From Actibacterium naphthalenivorans (GTDB lineage Bacteria; Pseudomonadota; Alphaproteobacteria; Rhodobacterales; Rhodobacteraceae): a DNA stretch of 64,000 nt. Positions 7,749 through 15,696 of this stretch are shown piece by piece. The stretch lies in the NCBI RefSeq assembly GCF_014196965.1, contig NZ_JACIEQ010000003.1, positions 434,001-498,000 on the forward strand. The letters are read 5' to 3'. Positions within the stretch are counted from its first letter, which is position 1, and every line of letters starts with the position of its first letter. The notes beneath the pieces were generated by a model. The model did not search any database and had not been told where the DNA came from. It worked only from the letters and a program-made list of their open reading frames with translations. The position numbers were made by a program, and so were the translations under genes.

Positions 7749-9275
7749 TTAAGCGTTTTCGGATTCCCGCGCCCCGCGCGCCCGCGCACGAAGCGCCATC
7801 CGGTCAACCTTGCCCGCGGGCGTCAGCGGCAACGCCCCGAGAAATTCGATCCGGCCTGGCAGTTTGTAGGGGACGAGGAATTGCCTGCAGCTTTCGCACA
7901 GCATCTCGGCGTCAACCTGAGCGCCCGCGCGCAACACCACATAGGCAACCACAACCTCGCCCGAGCGCGCGTCTGGCACGCCGACAACACAAACGCCGGC
8001 CACGTCGGGGTGCGACATCACCGCTTCCTCCACTTCGCGGGGGAACACGTTGAAACCCTTGTGAATGATCACGTCTTTCTTTCGGTCCGTAATCGTCAGG
8101 AAGCCTTCCTCGTCAATCACGCCGATGTCGCCGGTATGGACCCACCCGTCGCGCAACACGAGCGCAGTCTCTTCGGGGTTGTCGCAATACCCCGGCATGA
8201 CATGCGGGCCACGCACACGGATCTCGCCGGCCTCGCCGCGCGGCAGAGAACGGCTCCCGGTTTGCAGATCCACGATATCGACCTCGGTATCTGGCACCGG
8301 CTTGCCTGCCGCACCCAGGCGGCTTCCGCGCGAGTCCGTGTTTGCCGTGATCGGGGCGACTTCGGTCATGCCGTAGCCTTCGTAGATGGTCAGGCCTGTC
8401 AGCTTCTCCCAGCGACGGTGCACTTCGACCGGGAACGCCGCGCCGCCGCCGGGACACACCCGCAGCGAGCTGAGATCGCGCTGGTCAAGATCGGGATCGG
8501 ACATCAGCGCCTGATAGACGGCAGGAGGGCCGCCGCCGAGCACGGAAACCCTTTCGCGCTCGATCAGGTCGAGCACGCCGGCCGGGTGGAACCGCTCTGG
8601 CACGATCGAACTGCCACCCGATTGCAGCGGAAGGCAGATCCCCGCGAGAAATCCGTAGATATGGCTGTAGGGCGCGATGGGTAGGAACACGTCAGCCTCG
8701 CGTGTCGGCCAGCCCCACTGCATCCGTGCACCGGCTGAGACAAGCTTGCGGTGAGAGTAAAGGATTCGTTTTGGTATGCCGGTGGTGCCGCCAGAGAAAA
8801 GATAGGTGGCAGGGGTATGCCCTGTGCCACAGGCGCTTTGCGCCTCAGCGTCGGAGGCGACCCAGCCAGCAATCATCGCGTTATCGACCACGATCGCGTC
8901 GGGCTTGAACTCAAGAGGATGGTCCGCAAAGACCATTTCAGGCGTGAGGCTTTCCATGAGCAATGCGCCGGACTTGCGCGGCATCGCAGCATTGAGCAGA
9001 GCCACTCGGCCACCGCAAAACAATACTGAAAGGTATGTTATAAAGAAAGGCGCACCGTTACCCATGAACATGGCCACATCTTTGTCGCGTAGCTGTTCGC
9101 CGTATGTGGAAGCAAACCCCCGCAGCGCCTGCGCGACCTCACCCCATGTCAAACGAATACTCATATCCGCAATGAACAGCCGATTCGGGTGCTGATTAAC
9201 ACGATTCTCAAAGATTTCGATAAGGCTGCCCGCGGGCTCGGTCCCGCGCCAGTCGAGACAGTCCAACGATTTCAT
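7749..9275 (-). CDS. AMP-forming acyl/aryl-CoA ligase (ANL superfamily)
   Basis: Class I adenylate-forming enzyme of 508 aa that activates a carboxylic acid to its CoA thioester through an acyl-AMP. Motifs in order are the phosphate loop SGGTTGIPK, YEGYGMTE, the hinge region HTGDIGVIDEEG and ITDRKKDVI, and the C-terminal catalytic lysine in PAGKVDR. The ATG at 9275 follows GGGAGGAG; an open frame continues upstream but has no family resemblance. As first gene of the operon, next to the TRAP importer, it may activate the imported aromatic acid or an acid released by the hydrolase. The two possibilities cannot be separated from sequence. Confidence 0.88.
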   Translation of the reverse strand: MKSLDCLDWRGTEPAGSLIEIFENRVNQHPNRLFIADMSIRLTWGEVAQALRGFASTYGEQLRDKDVAMFMGNGAPFFITYLSVLFCGGRVALLNAAMPRKSGALLMESLTPEMVFADHPLEFKPDAIVVDNAMIAGWVASDAEAQSACGTGHTPATYLFSGGTTGIPKRILYSHRKLVSAGARMQWGWPTREADVFLPIAPYSHIYGFLAGICLPLQSGGSSIVPERFHPAGVLDLIERERVSVLGGGPPAVYQALMSDPDLDQRDLSSLRVCPGGGAAFPVEVHRRWEKLTGLTIYEGYGMTEVAPITANTDSRGSRLGAAGKPVPDTEVDIVDLQTGSRSLPRGEAGEIRVRGPHVMPGYCDNPEETALVLRDGWVHTGDIGVIDEEGFLTITDRKKDVIIHKGFNVFPREVEEAVMSHPDVAGVCVVGVPDARSGEVVVAYVVLRAGAQVDAEMLCESCRQFLVPYKLPGRIEFLGALPLTPAGKVDRMALRARARGARESENA

Positions 9276-9326
9276 TTGTGCTCCTCCCGTTCGCAAACCC
9301 AAAAAGACACAATCCATTTCTCCAGT

Positions 9327-9344
9327 CAATACTTTTAAGTATTG
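9327..9344. promoter_or_regulatory. perfect palindrome, likely operator of the aromatic operon
   Basis: CAATACTTTTAAGTATTG is a perfect 8-bp inverted repeat with a 2-base centre. It lies 51 bases upstream of the CoA-ligase ATG, in an AT-rich spot of otherwise GC-rich DNA where a promoter is expected. This is seen directly. Its use as a binding site for a dimeric repressor or activator is inferred, and no adjacent regulator gene is visible. Confidence 0.55.
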
Positions 9345-9611
9345 TGCGGAGGCAAAGATTGGCGCTGGATGATCTGGAGGCTGATCGCGTCTTGGTCGCT
9401 GCCGCAGAGCCGGCGGTGGTGGCATAGGCAGTGGCGCAAACCGACGTGGCGGTTGAATTGGGCAGGACCGGTTGCCGTTTCTCGCCGAGGCTCTGAAAAT
9501 AACTGCCATCGCGGGAGCTTGAGTCGGTGGATGGGCTGTAAATGGCAGGTTTGAGCGGCCATATCGCGGCTAGACGTTGCGAGCACCCCAACCCGGGGGA
9601 CACTCCAAGCC
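9345..9611. other. intergenic DNA without a recognisable gene
   Basis: About 267 bases between the palindrome upstream of the aromatic operon and the 3' end of the histidine kinase gene. Short open frames on both strands give peptides I cannot relate to any family and have no convincing ribosome binding site. No tRNA, hairpin with a U-tract or repeat was recognised. It may be decayed coding DNA or the distal promoter region of the ligase operon. Confidence 0.5.
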
Positions 9612-10889
9612 CTATCCCGGCAGGTTCAGCGTGACGGAAAAACCTTTCCCCCCGGATGTGAACGCCACCATCCCGCCATGCGCGCGCGCCACCCGCTCGG
9701 CGATGGACAAGCCAAGCCCCGTTCCGCCGCCGCCACGCGCGTGATCGCCCCGCACGAAGGGGATCAGCATCCGTTGCGCCGTCGCCGCCGGAATGCCGTC
9801 GCCGGCGTCGGTCACGGTCAGGTGCAGCACTTCGCCCGTTACCTCCGCGTTCAATGCAATCGGCGGGCGGCCGTGCCGGGCGGCGTTTGTCAGCAGGTTG
9901 GCAAGGGCACGCACAACCGCCCCCTTGCGCAGGTGAAACACGAGATCGGGCTGGCACGTGACGAAGATATCCCCCCCCAGTCCAGCCAGTTCGACCGCCT
10001 CGGCGAGCAGGCCGGAAACCGGCACCAAAGACCGTTCCTCGGATTCGAACCCGCGCGCGAAATCGGCGAACTGGGTGAGCATCGTGTCGATCTGCACCGC
10101 CTGCCGATCGGCGCTTTCGATCAGATCCCGATCCCTGGTGGCGATCATCTCCAGCGCCAGTCTCAGTCGGGCGAGCGGCGTCCGCAGATCATGGCTGACC
10201 CCGGCCAGCATCATTGCACGGTCGGTTTCTATCGCCGAAAGCCGCGCGGCCATGTCGTTGAACGCGCGGGCAACGGCCCTGATCTCATCGGGGCCGGTTT
10301 CGCTGAGCCGGGCAGGTTCCGATGCGGGGTCGAAATCCCTGACCCGCGCCGCCAGTTCCTGCAAAGGGCGCGCCAGCCTGCGCTGGATCACCACCCCGCC
10401 CATCAGCGCGACGGCACAGGCCACCGCCACGGCGAGCAGAAGCGCGTGAAGCGGCCCGACGCGCTCGGGCGTGGTTATGGTCAGCCACAGCGGCGTGCCG
10501 CCGGTCACGACCCTGATCCACAAATGGCCGTTATTGTCGGTCTGCCATTGAAGTTCGGATTGCGACGCCAGCTCGTCGGCCAGGGCCCGCATGAAGCGCC
10601 GTTCGAGAAACTTCGGCGAGCGCAGGCCATCTTCGGGCGGTGTCGTGGCGGCGATGATCTGCGCCCCGCCTTCCCTGTTCAGAACCTGAAGGAAGGCATC
10701 GCGGCTCTGCGGTGTCATTCCGTCAGCGGCCACCGCGAAGGCGTCGATGACCTGTGCCGCCGCATGCGCCAGACGAACCGTCTGCGGCCTGACGATCACC
10801 GAGGCGATCAGGACCGTGGTCAGCACCTGGCCAACCAGTACGACACCGATCAGAAGGGCGATGTTCTGGCGAAACAGGCTATTCAGCAT
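9612..10889 (-). CDS. sensor histidine kinase, EnvZ/QseC type
   Basis: Inner-membrane sensor of 425 aa. A first transmembrane helix lies at about residues 11-32, a periplasmic sensor region of about 115 residues follows, a second helix is at about 147-168, and a HAMP linker runs from about 170 to 222. The phosphoacceptor is H233 in AGVSHDLRTPLAR; the ATP-binding domain has the N-box NLLTNAARHG (331-340), the G1 box DAGDGIP and the G2 box GTGLGLS. It overlaps the response-regulator gene by 11 bases and is its partner. The sensor domain has no motif that identifies its signal; the adjacent EF-hand protein makes divalent cations a reasonable guess (inference). Confidence 0.92.
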   Translation of the reverse strand: MLNSLFRQNIALLIGVVLVGQVLTTVLIASVIVRPQTVRLAHAAAQVIDAFAVAADGMTPQSRDAFLQVLNREGGAQIIAATTPPEDGLRSPKFLERRFMRALADELASQSELQWQTDNNGHLWIRVVTGGTPLWLTITTPERVGPLHALLLAVAVACAVALMGGVVIQRRLARPLQELAARVRDFDPASEPARLSETGPDEIRAVARAFNDMAARLSAIETDRAMMLAGVSHDLRTPLARLRLALEMIATRDRDLIESADRQAVQIDTMLTQFADFARGFESEERSLVPVSGLLAEAVELAGLGGDIFVTCQPDLVFHLRKGAVVRALANLLTNAARHGRPPIALNAEVTGEVLHLTVTDAGDGIPAATAQRMLIPFVRGDHARGGGGTGLGLSIAERVARAHGGMVAFTSGGKGFSVTLNLPG

Positions 10890-11598
10890 CGCCCGCGACC
10901 AATGCGTATCCGATGCCCCAGATCGTCTTTATGTGGCGGGGGGCGGATGTATCCTCGCCAAGCGCGTGGCGCAGGCGGGCAATCTGCACGTCGATCGCCC
11001 GGTCCGTGACCTCGGCATCGCGCCCAATTGCGCGTTCGATCAGCTGCGCGCGGCTCAGCGGGCGCCCGGCGCTGCGGGCAAGCGCGGCGAAGAGTGCGAA
11101 CTCACGGGAAGACAGGCCGATCGGCTCGCCGCCCCGCCGGATGGTCATGGCGGAGAAGTTGATCTCGAAAGGGCCGATGTTCGCCGTTTCGTCGCGTTGG
11201 CCGGCCCGCTCTGGCGCGACCCGCCGCAGCACGGCCGCGATCCGGGCGACCAGTTCGCGCGGGGTAAAAGGCTTGCCCAGATAATCGTCGGCCCCCATTT
11301 CCAGCCCCAGGATGCGATCCACCGGATCGCCCCTGGCCGTCAGGATGATGATCGGCGTCGTGTCCCCCGCCGCGCGCAGGCGGCGGCAGATGGTCAGGCC
11401 ATCCTCGCCCGGCATCATCAGGTCCAGCACGATCACATCGGCAGGTTCGCGCATCAGGGCAATGTCCAGCGCCCGCCCGCCATCGACGGCGCGCACGCCA
11501 AAACCGTGTTCGCCCAGAAACCGCTGCAGGAGCGCGCGAAGTTCAAGGTCGTCGTCAACCACGATGATGCGGGCGGGTTTGGGGTCCATGGAAGGCAT
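10879..11598 (-). CDS. response regulator, OmpR/PhoB family
   Basis: Two-domain transcription factor of 239 aa. The receiver domain contains the acidic pocket VVDDD (13-17), phosphoacceptor D59 (VLDLMMPG) and the conserved threonine in LTARGD. The C-terminal winged helix (about 140-235) ends with IKTIWGIGYAL, typical of OmpR. The start at 11598 follows GGAG about 8 bases upstream; an internal ATG three codons later is less well placed. It is the partner of the kinase encoded next to it and is divergent from the secreted-protein genes, which are likely targets. Confidence 0.92.
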   Translation of the reverse strand: MPSMDPKPARIIVVDDDLELRALLQRFLGEHGFGVRAVDGGRALDIALMREPADVIVLDLMMPGEDGLTICRRLRAAGDTTPIIILTARGDPVDRILGLEMGADDYLGKPFTPRELVARIAAVLRRVAPERAGQRDETANIGPFEINFSAMTIRRGGEPIGLSSREFALFAALARSAGRPLSRAQLIERAIGRDAEVTDRAIDVQIARLRHALGEDTSAPRHIKTIWGIGYALVAGDAE

Positions 11599-11635
11599 GT
11601 TGGCACTCCACCCCGGGCAAGTCAGCGGGAAATAT

Positions 11636-11651
11636 GTGACAAACCGTGACA
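11636..11651. promoter_or_regulatory. direct repeat GTGACA, possible OmpR-type site
   Basis: GTGACA occurs twice, at 11636 and 11646, a spacing of 10 bases (one helical turn). The pair lies in the 177-base divergent region between the response regulator and the secreted-protein gene. OmpR/PhoB family regulators bind direct repeats of this phasing. The repeat is seen; the role is inferred. Confidence 0.4.
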
Positions 11652-11775
11652 GCCCGGACGGGTTGCAATCCTTTGTAGCACCTTCGCGGTTTTGCGACAT
11701 CGGCCTGCAACATGCGCCCGGCATCATCGACCTGTCTCAACCGGGGCTGTGCCCCAGAGGAAAGGAAAGACAGTC

Positions 11776-12291
11776 ATGAAACGCAAACAGTTAATTCCGG
11801 GGCTGCTGGCGCTTGGCATCTGTGCGCTCGCCGCCGACGCCGCTCTGGCCGAGCAGGGCGTGCTGCGCACACGTGGCGCGAATGGCGGCGCCGTCGCCGC
11901 GAGGGGGCCGAACGGCGGCGCCATCGTAAGCGGCCGTGGCGTTCAGCAGAATTCCGACGGCTCCGTCACCGGCGCCAGCGGCACCGTCCTGCGCACGCCG
12001 CAGGGCAGCGTTGCCGGGCGCGCCTCGACCACCACGCGCGGCGCGGACGGATCGCTGACCCATAGTGGTGGTTTCGCCGCCAGCGGACAGAAGGGCAATG
12101 TCCAGAGCAGCGGTTCGCTTGCCGTCGACGCAGATGGCACCGCCAGCGGCGCCCGCTCGACCACGGCCACCAGCGCCACCACCGGGACCAGCTATCAGGG
12201 CTCGACCACGGTCGATCCCGTGACGGGCACGGTTACGCATACCGGCACCTGCTATACGGATTCGGGCGAGGCGGTTGCCTGCGCCAAATAG
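11776..12291 (+). CDS. secreted low-complexity Gly/Ser/Thr-rich protein, unknown function
   Basis: Protein of 171 aa with a clear signal peptide (MKRKQLIPG..., probable cleavage after ALA at residue 25). The mature part is rich in Gly, Ser, Thr and Ala, in short irregular repeats such as GANGG/GPNGG, then DGSVTGASG, GSLTHSGG and DGTASG, suggesting an extended or beta-solenoid surface protein. Two cysteines near the C-terminus (TGTCYTDSGEAVACAK) could form a disulfide. It is divergent from the two-component genes and 60 bases upstream of an EF-hand gene, so it is probably a target of that system. No enzyme motif was recognised. The start is set by the signal peptide and AGGAAAG upstream. Confidence 0.75.
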   Translation: MKRKQLIPGLLALGICALAADAALAEQGVLRTRGANGGAVAARGPNGGAIVSGRGVQQNSDGSVTGASGTVLRTPQGSVAGRASTTTRGADGSLTHSGGFAASGQKGNVQSSGSLAVDADGTASGARSTTATSATTGTSYQGSTTVDPVTGTVTHTGTCYTDSGEAVACAK

Positions 12292-12302
12292 CGCGCCCCC
12301 CT

Positions 12303-12326
12303 GGCACGGCCCGAACCGGCCGTGCC
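12303..12326 (+). terminator. intercistronic hairpin
   Basis: GGCACGGCC and GGCCGTGCC form a 9-bp perfect stem around a 6-base loop, followed by GGTTTC rather than a long U-tract. It sits between the secreted-protein gene and the EF-hand gene. It may be a weak terminator or an mRNA-stabilising structure that sets different levels for the two genes. Confidence 0.5.
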
Positions 12327-12351
12327 GGTTTCAACATGAAGGATGCTCTCA

Positions 12352-12762
12352 ATGAAATACCTCCCGATCGCAGCCGCCCTGCTTTGCCTGACCGCCGGCA
12401 CCGCGCTGGCACAGGACCGGGCAATGACCCGCCTCGCCACCGTGTTTGATGAAGTCGATGCCGATGGCAACAACGCCATCTCACATGCGGAATTCCTGTC
12501 ATTCCGCGCCGCGCAATGGTCCCGGCTGGACCGTAACGGCGACGGTGTCCTGTCGCAGAAAGATTTCCCCCGTTTCGGCACGGCCCGCGCCAACGGCCGC
12601 TTCGCCGGGGTCGCTGTCTTTGACACCAACGCAGATGGCGTCGTCTCCGAGGCCGAGTTCGTCAACGGGCCCACGCCGGCTTTCGATCAGGCCGATACCG
12701 ACGGGAACGGCGTGCTCACCCGCAACGAGGTTGAAGCGGCCGCCCGCAACGCGCGCGGATAG
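12352..12762 (+). CDS. secreted four-EF-hand calcium-binding protein
   Basis: Protein of 136 aa with a signal peptide cleaved probably after ALA at residue 20. Four EF-hand loops are visible: D36-E47, D60-D71 (Asp instead of Glu at the last position), D91-E102 and D115-E126, each with the D-x-[DN]-x-[DN]-G pattern. It should bind calcium in the periplasm or outside the cell. The start at 12352 follows AAGGA at normal spacing; an in-frame ATG three codons earlier overlaps that site. It lies directly behind the low-complexity secreted protein, opposite the two-component system, and may act as a calcium buffer or sensor for it (inference). Confidence 0.88.
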   Translation: MKYLPIAAALLCLTAGTALAQDRAMTRLATVFDEVDADGNNAISHAEFLSFRAAQWSRLDRNGDGVLSQKDFPRFGTARANGRFAGVAVFDTNADGVVSEAEFVNGPTPAFDQADTDGNGVLTRNEVEAAARNARG

Positions 12763-12774
12763 CGGCGGCGCCGT

Positions 12775-13530
12775 TCAGCGCGCCAGGATGGTCAGGGTCA
12801 GCCAGCCGAAAATCTCGGCGCCTTGCTGGGCGGCACCCAGTGCATCGCCGGTCTGCCCCCCCAGTTGGCGCAAAGCGATGAGGGACGCGATCGCGCCGCC
12901 GAAAACGACGGCCACAGCCACAGGAAGCCAGCAGCCGGCGGGCGACAGCAGCCAGCCGGCCTGCCCCAGGATCAGGGCCAGGGCAACGGTCCCCGCCTTC
13001 GGACGGGCCGCGCCATGGCCCAGCCCGTCGGCGCGCGCCGGCGGCAACAGCGCCAGCCACAGCGGCAGCGCCGCACGGCTGGCCATCGCCAGCGCGATCA
13101 GCGCCGGCACCACAACGGCGGGCGCGCCCAGCGCAGCCATGGCAGCGGCACGCAGCCCGACGCTGACCAGCAGGGCCAGCACGCCATAGCTGCCGATCCG
13201 GCTGTCGCGCATGATCTCCAGCTTCTGCGCCCGGTCACGGCCGCCGCCACAACCATCGGCCATATCGGCAAGCCCGTCCTCATGCATCCCGCCTGTGGCC
13301 AGAATCCCCGCCGTCAGCGCCAGCAGCGCCGAGACCTGCGCCGGCAGGCCCAGCGCGCTGGCGCCCGCGAAGATCATCGCCGCGATGCCGCCAACCAGCG
13401 CCCCCGCCAGCGGCCAGGCCCAGCTTGAGGCGGCCATGCCGGGCGCGGCGCCACTGATCCGGCCCGCCGGCAACCGCGTCAGCAACATCACCGCGACCTG
13501 AAACTCGGCAAGGCGCGGGCGCAGGCTCAT
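12775..13530 (-). CDS. cobS: adenosylcobinamide-GDP ribazoletransferase (cobalamin synthase)
   Basis: Membrane enzyme (CobS in Salmonella naming, CobV in Pseudomonas denitrificans naming), 251 aa. It joins alpha-ribazole or its phosphate to adenosylcobinamide-GDP, the last assembly step of cobalamin. The conserved motif GGMHEDGLADMADG with the following RDRAQKLEIMRDSRIGSYG is visible, and several hydrophobic segments follow. The ATG at 13530 overlaps the cobT stop by 4 bases. The gene is convergent with the EF-hand gene and ends 12 bases from it, with no clear terminator between. Confidence 0.93.
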   Translation of the reverse strand: MSLRPRLAEFQVAVMLLTRLPAGRISGAAPGMAASSWAWPLAGALVGGIAAMIFAGASALGLPAQVSALLALTAGILATGGMHEDGLADMADGCGGGRDRAQKLEIMRDSRIGSYGVLALLVSVGLRAAAMAALGAPAVVVPALIALAMASRAALPLWLALLPPARADGLGHGAARPKAGTVALALILGQAGWLLSPAGCWLPVAVAVVFGGAIASLIALRQLGGQTGDALGAAQQGAEIFGWLTLTILAR

Positions 13531-14552
13531 GCCTCGGACACCCCGGCCTCGCCGAAGGTCGCCATTCCGTTGTGGCACTCCAGCGCCGCGCGCAGGATGC
13601 CAAGCGCCAGCGCGGCGCCCGATCCCTCGCCAAGCCGCATGTCGAACGACAAAACAGGCTCCTTTCCCATTGCCTCGAGCAGCAGGCGATGGCCCGGTTC
13701 GGCACTGACATGGCCAGCCAGGCAATGGTCGAGCAGCGCCGGGCTGGCGCCATGCAGCGGCGCAACTGCGGCGGTGCAGATGAAACCGTCAAGGATCACC
13801 GGGATGCAAGCCGCGCGGGCCGCGAGAACCGCGCCGCAGATCGCGGCCTGCTCGCGCCCGCCAAGTGCGGCCAACAGCGCCGGTGCGTTGCCTTTCAGCC
13901 CGTCGTGCCGGGCCAGCCCGCGTTCGATCACGTCGACCTTGCGCTTGAGCCCTTCGGCATCCGCGCCGGTGCCGGGCCCGACCCAGCGCGCGACGTCGCC
14001 CCCGAAGATCGCCGCCGCCAGCGCCGCCGCGATCGTCGAGTTGCCGATCCCCATTTCGCCCAGGATCAGCACATCGGCCCCGGGGTCAACCGCCGCGGCG
14101 CCCCGGTTCATCGCCGCCAGCGTCTCGGCCTCGGACATCGCCGGGCCTTCGGTGAAATCGCCGGTCGGCCGGTCGAGGTCGAGCGCCACCACAGAAAGAT
14201 CGGCCCCGTTCGCGCGGCACAGCTGGTTTATCGCGGCACCTCCGGCCTCGAAATTGGCCACCATCTGGGCGGTGACATCTTGCGGATAAGGGTTTACGCC
14301 CTGCGCACAGATGCCGTGGTTGCCGGCAAAGACCAGGGCCTGCGCCTTGTTGATCACAGGCCGGTCGGTGCCGTGCCAGGCGGCCATGAAGGTGGCCAGC
14401 GCCTCGAGCCGGCCCAGCGAGCCGGGCGGTTTCGTCAACGCATTCTGGCGCGCGCGCGCGGCTTCGGCGGCCTGCGGATCGCCCTGTGGCAGACGGGCGG
14501 GAAGGGAAATCAGATCGGCCAGCGCCGACAGCTCAAAAGGCATGTTGCTCAT
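13527..14552 (-). CDS. cobT: nicotinate-nucleotide-dimethylbenzimidazole phosphoribosyltransferase
   Basis: Enzyme of 341 aa (CobT in Salmonella naming, CobU in P. denitrificans) that makes alpha-ribazole 5'-phosphate from nicotinate mononucleotide and 5,6-dimethylbenzimidazole. Characteristic segments are TKPPGSLGRLE, FAGNHGICAQGVNPYP, GEMGIGNSTIAAAL and, near the C-terminus, DMRLGEGSGAALAL, which carries the catalytic glutamate. The start overlaps the cobU 3' end by 20 bases. A second ATG three codons downstream is an alternative start. Confidence 0.94.
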   Translation of the reverse strand: MSNMPFELSALADLISLPARLPQGDPQAAEAARARQNALTKPPGSLGRLEALATFMAAWHGTDRPVINKAQALVFAGNHGICAQGVNPYPQDVTAQMVANFEAGGAAINQLCRANGADLSVVALDLDRPTGDFTEGPAMSEAETLAAMNRGAAAVDPGADVLILGEMGIGNSTIAAALAAAIFGGDVARWVGPGTGADAEGLKRKVDVIERGLARHDGLKGNAPALLAALGGREQAAICGAVLAARAACIPVILDGFICTAAVAPLHGASPALLDHCLAGHVSAEPGHRLLLEAMGKEPVLSFDMRLGEGSGAALALGILRAALECHNGMATFGEAGVSEA

Positions 14553-15060
14553 TCGGTTTCACTTTCAGCGGAAGGCCGCAGACGGCCAGATAGACCTCGT
14601 CGGCCGCGGCCGCGATGATCTGGTTCATCAGCCCCGAGGCATCACGATACGCGCGCGCCAGGGCGTTTTCGGGCACGATCCCCGCCCCCACCTCATTGGT
14701 GACGATCACCACCGGATCGCGCTGTTCGGGCAGGGCTGCGGCCAGCGCCTGTACGGCATCCTGCCAGTCGTGCCCGCCCAGCATCAGATTGCTGAGCCAC
14801 AGCGTCAGACAATCCACCAGCCGCACCCCGCATCCATCCGTTTTCCGAAGCGTTTCCAGAAGGTTGAGAGGGGCGTGAACGGTGCGCCACTCGTCTCCGC
14901 GCCGGGCCTGATGCAGGGCCACCCGCTCTGCCATTTCGTCGTCCCGCACCTCGGCGGTGGCGATGTAGACGGCCTGCGAAGCAAGCGTCAGCGCATGGCG
15001 CTCGGCCAATGCGCTCTTGCCCGAACGCGCGCCCCCGGTGATCAGTATCGTCTTGCTCAT
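14533..15060 (-). CDS. cobU: adenosylcobinamide kinase / guanylyltransferase
   Basis: Bifunctional enzyme (CobU in Salmonella naming, CobP in P. denitrificans), 175 aa. It phosphorylates adenosylcobinamide and transfers GMP to give adenosylcobinamide-GDP. The P-loop GGARSGKS is at residues 9-16, the likely guanylylated histidine is H50 in VALHQARRGDEW, and NEVGAGIVP is the conserved switch region. It is the first gene of the minus-strand cobU-cobT-cobS unit and is divergent from the alpha-ribazole phosphatase gene 51 bases away. Confidence 0.94.
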   Translation of the reverse strand: MSKTILITGGARSGKSALAERHALTLASQAVYIATAEVRDDEMAERVALHQARRGDEWRTVHAPLNLLETLRKTDGCGVRLVDCLTLWLSNLMLGGHDWQDAVQALAAALPEQRDPVVIVTNEVGAGIVPENALARAYRDASGLMNQIIAAAADEVYLAVCGLPLKVKPNEQHAF

Positions 15061-15111
15061 GGGGCGCAGAAAAAGCAGATATGGGCAGCGGACGGAAGGG
15101 GCAATCGGGCG

Positions 15112-15696
15112 ATGCAGACCACGCGGGCGGCGGAACTGACGTTGATCCGGCACGCGCCGGTGGTGCCCGATGGCCGGGTCTACGGGCGCCGGGATCTGGC
15201 CGCCGATTGCAGCGACTGGGCGATGTTTGACGCGCTCCGCGCGCAGATCCCCGTGCCGGGGCGGCTGATCCACAGCCCGGCGCTGCGCTGCGTGCAGACG
15301 CTCTTCGCCCTGTGGCCAGGCGCCGCCGCAACCCCCTGCCCCGCATTGCGCGAACAGGACTTCGGCGCATGGGAAGGGCTCTGTTATTCCGATCTGCCCG
15401 ATCTGGGCCCGCTGCCCCGGCAAGAGCTGTGCGACCATCGCCCGCCGGGCGGCGAAAGCTTTGCCGATCTGTGCGCCCGGGCGGCTCCGGCCCTGGAGGA
15501 GCTGGCCCGGGCGGGCCCTGCCACTGTCGTTGCCCACGCCGGCACGATTCGCGCGGCGCTGGCGCTGGCCCTCGGCGCGGTTTCCGGTGCCCTGGCCTTC
15601 GAGATTGCGCCCTTGTCGGTCACCCGCATCGCCTGCCTGACCGATGGCAACTTCATCATCCGGGAGGTCAACGCATGCGCAGCACCGGCGCGCTGA
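15112..15696 (+). CDS. alpha-ribazole phosphatase-like histidine phosphatase (CobC type)
   Basis: Histidine phosphatase of 194 aa with LIRHAP (H14) as the phosphoryl acceptor site, REQDFGAWEG in the middle and a second histidine in VVAHAGTIRA. In this setting it most likely dephosphorylates alpha-ribazole phosphate or adenosylcobalamin 5'-phosphate (Salmonella CobC). It starts a plus-strand unit with the PduX-like kinase, overlapping it by 22 bases, and is followed by cbiB and cobD. A GGAAGGGG ribosome site precedes the ATG. The frame remains open far upstream, but that part is antisense to cobU and cobT. Confidence 0.82.
   Translation: MQTTRAAELTLIRHAPVVPDGRVYGRRDLAADCSDWAMFDALRAQIPVPGRLIHSPALRCVQTLFALWPGAAATPCPALREQDFGAWEGLCYSDLPDLGPLPRQELCDHRPPGGESFADLCARAAPALEELARAGPATVVAHAGTIRAALALALGAVSGALAFEIAPLSVTRIACLTDGNFIIREVNACAAPAR

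Noticed and set aside
9335-9586. Short open frames on both strands upstream of the CoA ligase
   Set aside because: No ribosome site, no recognisable family and amino acid composition unlike the neighbours; described as non-coding.
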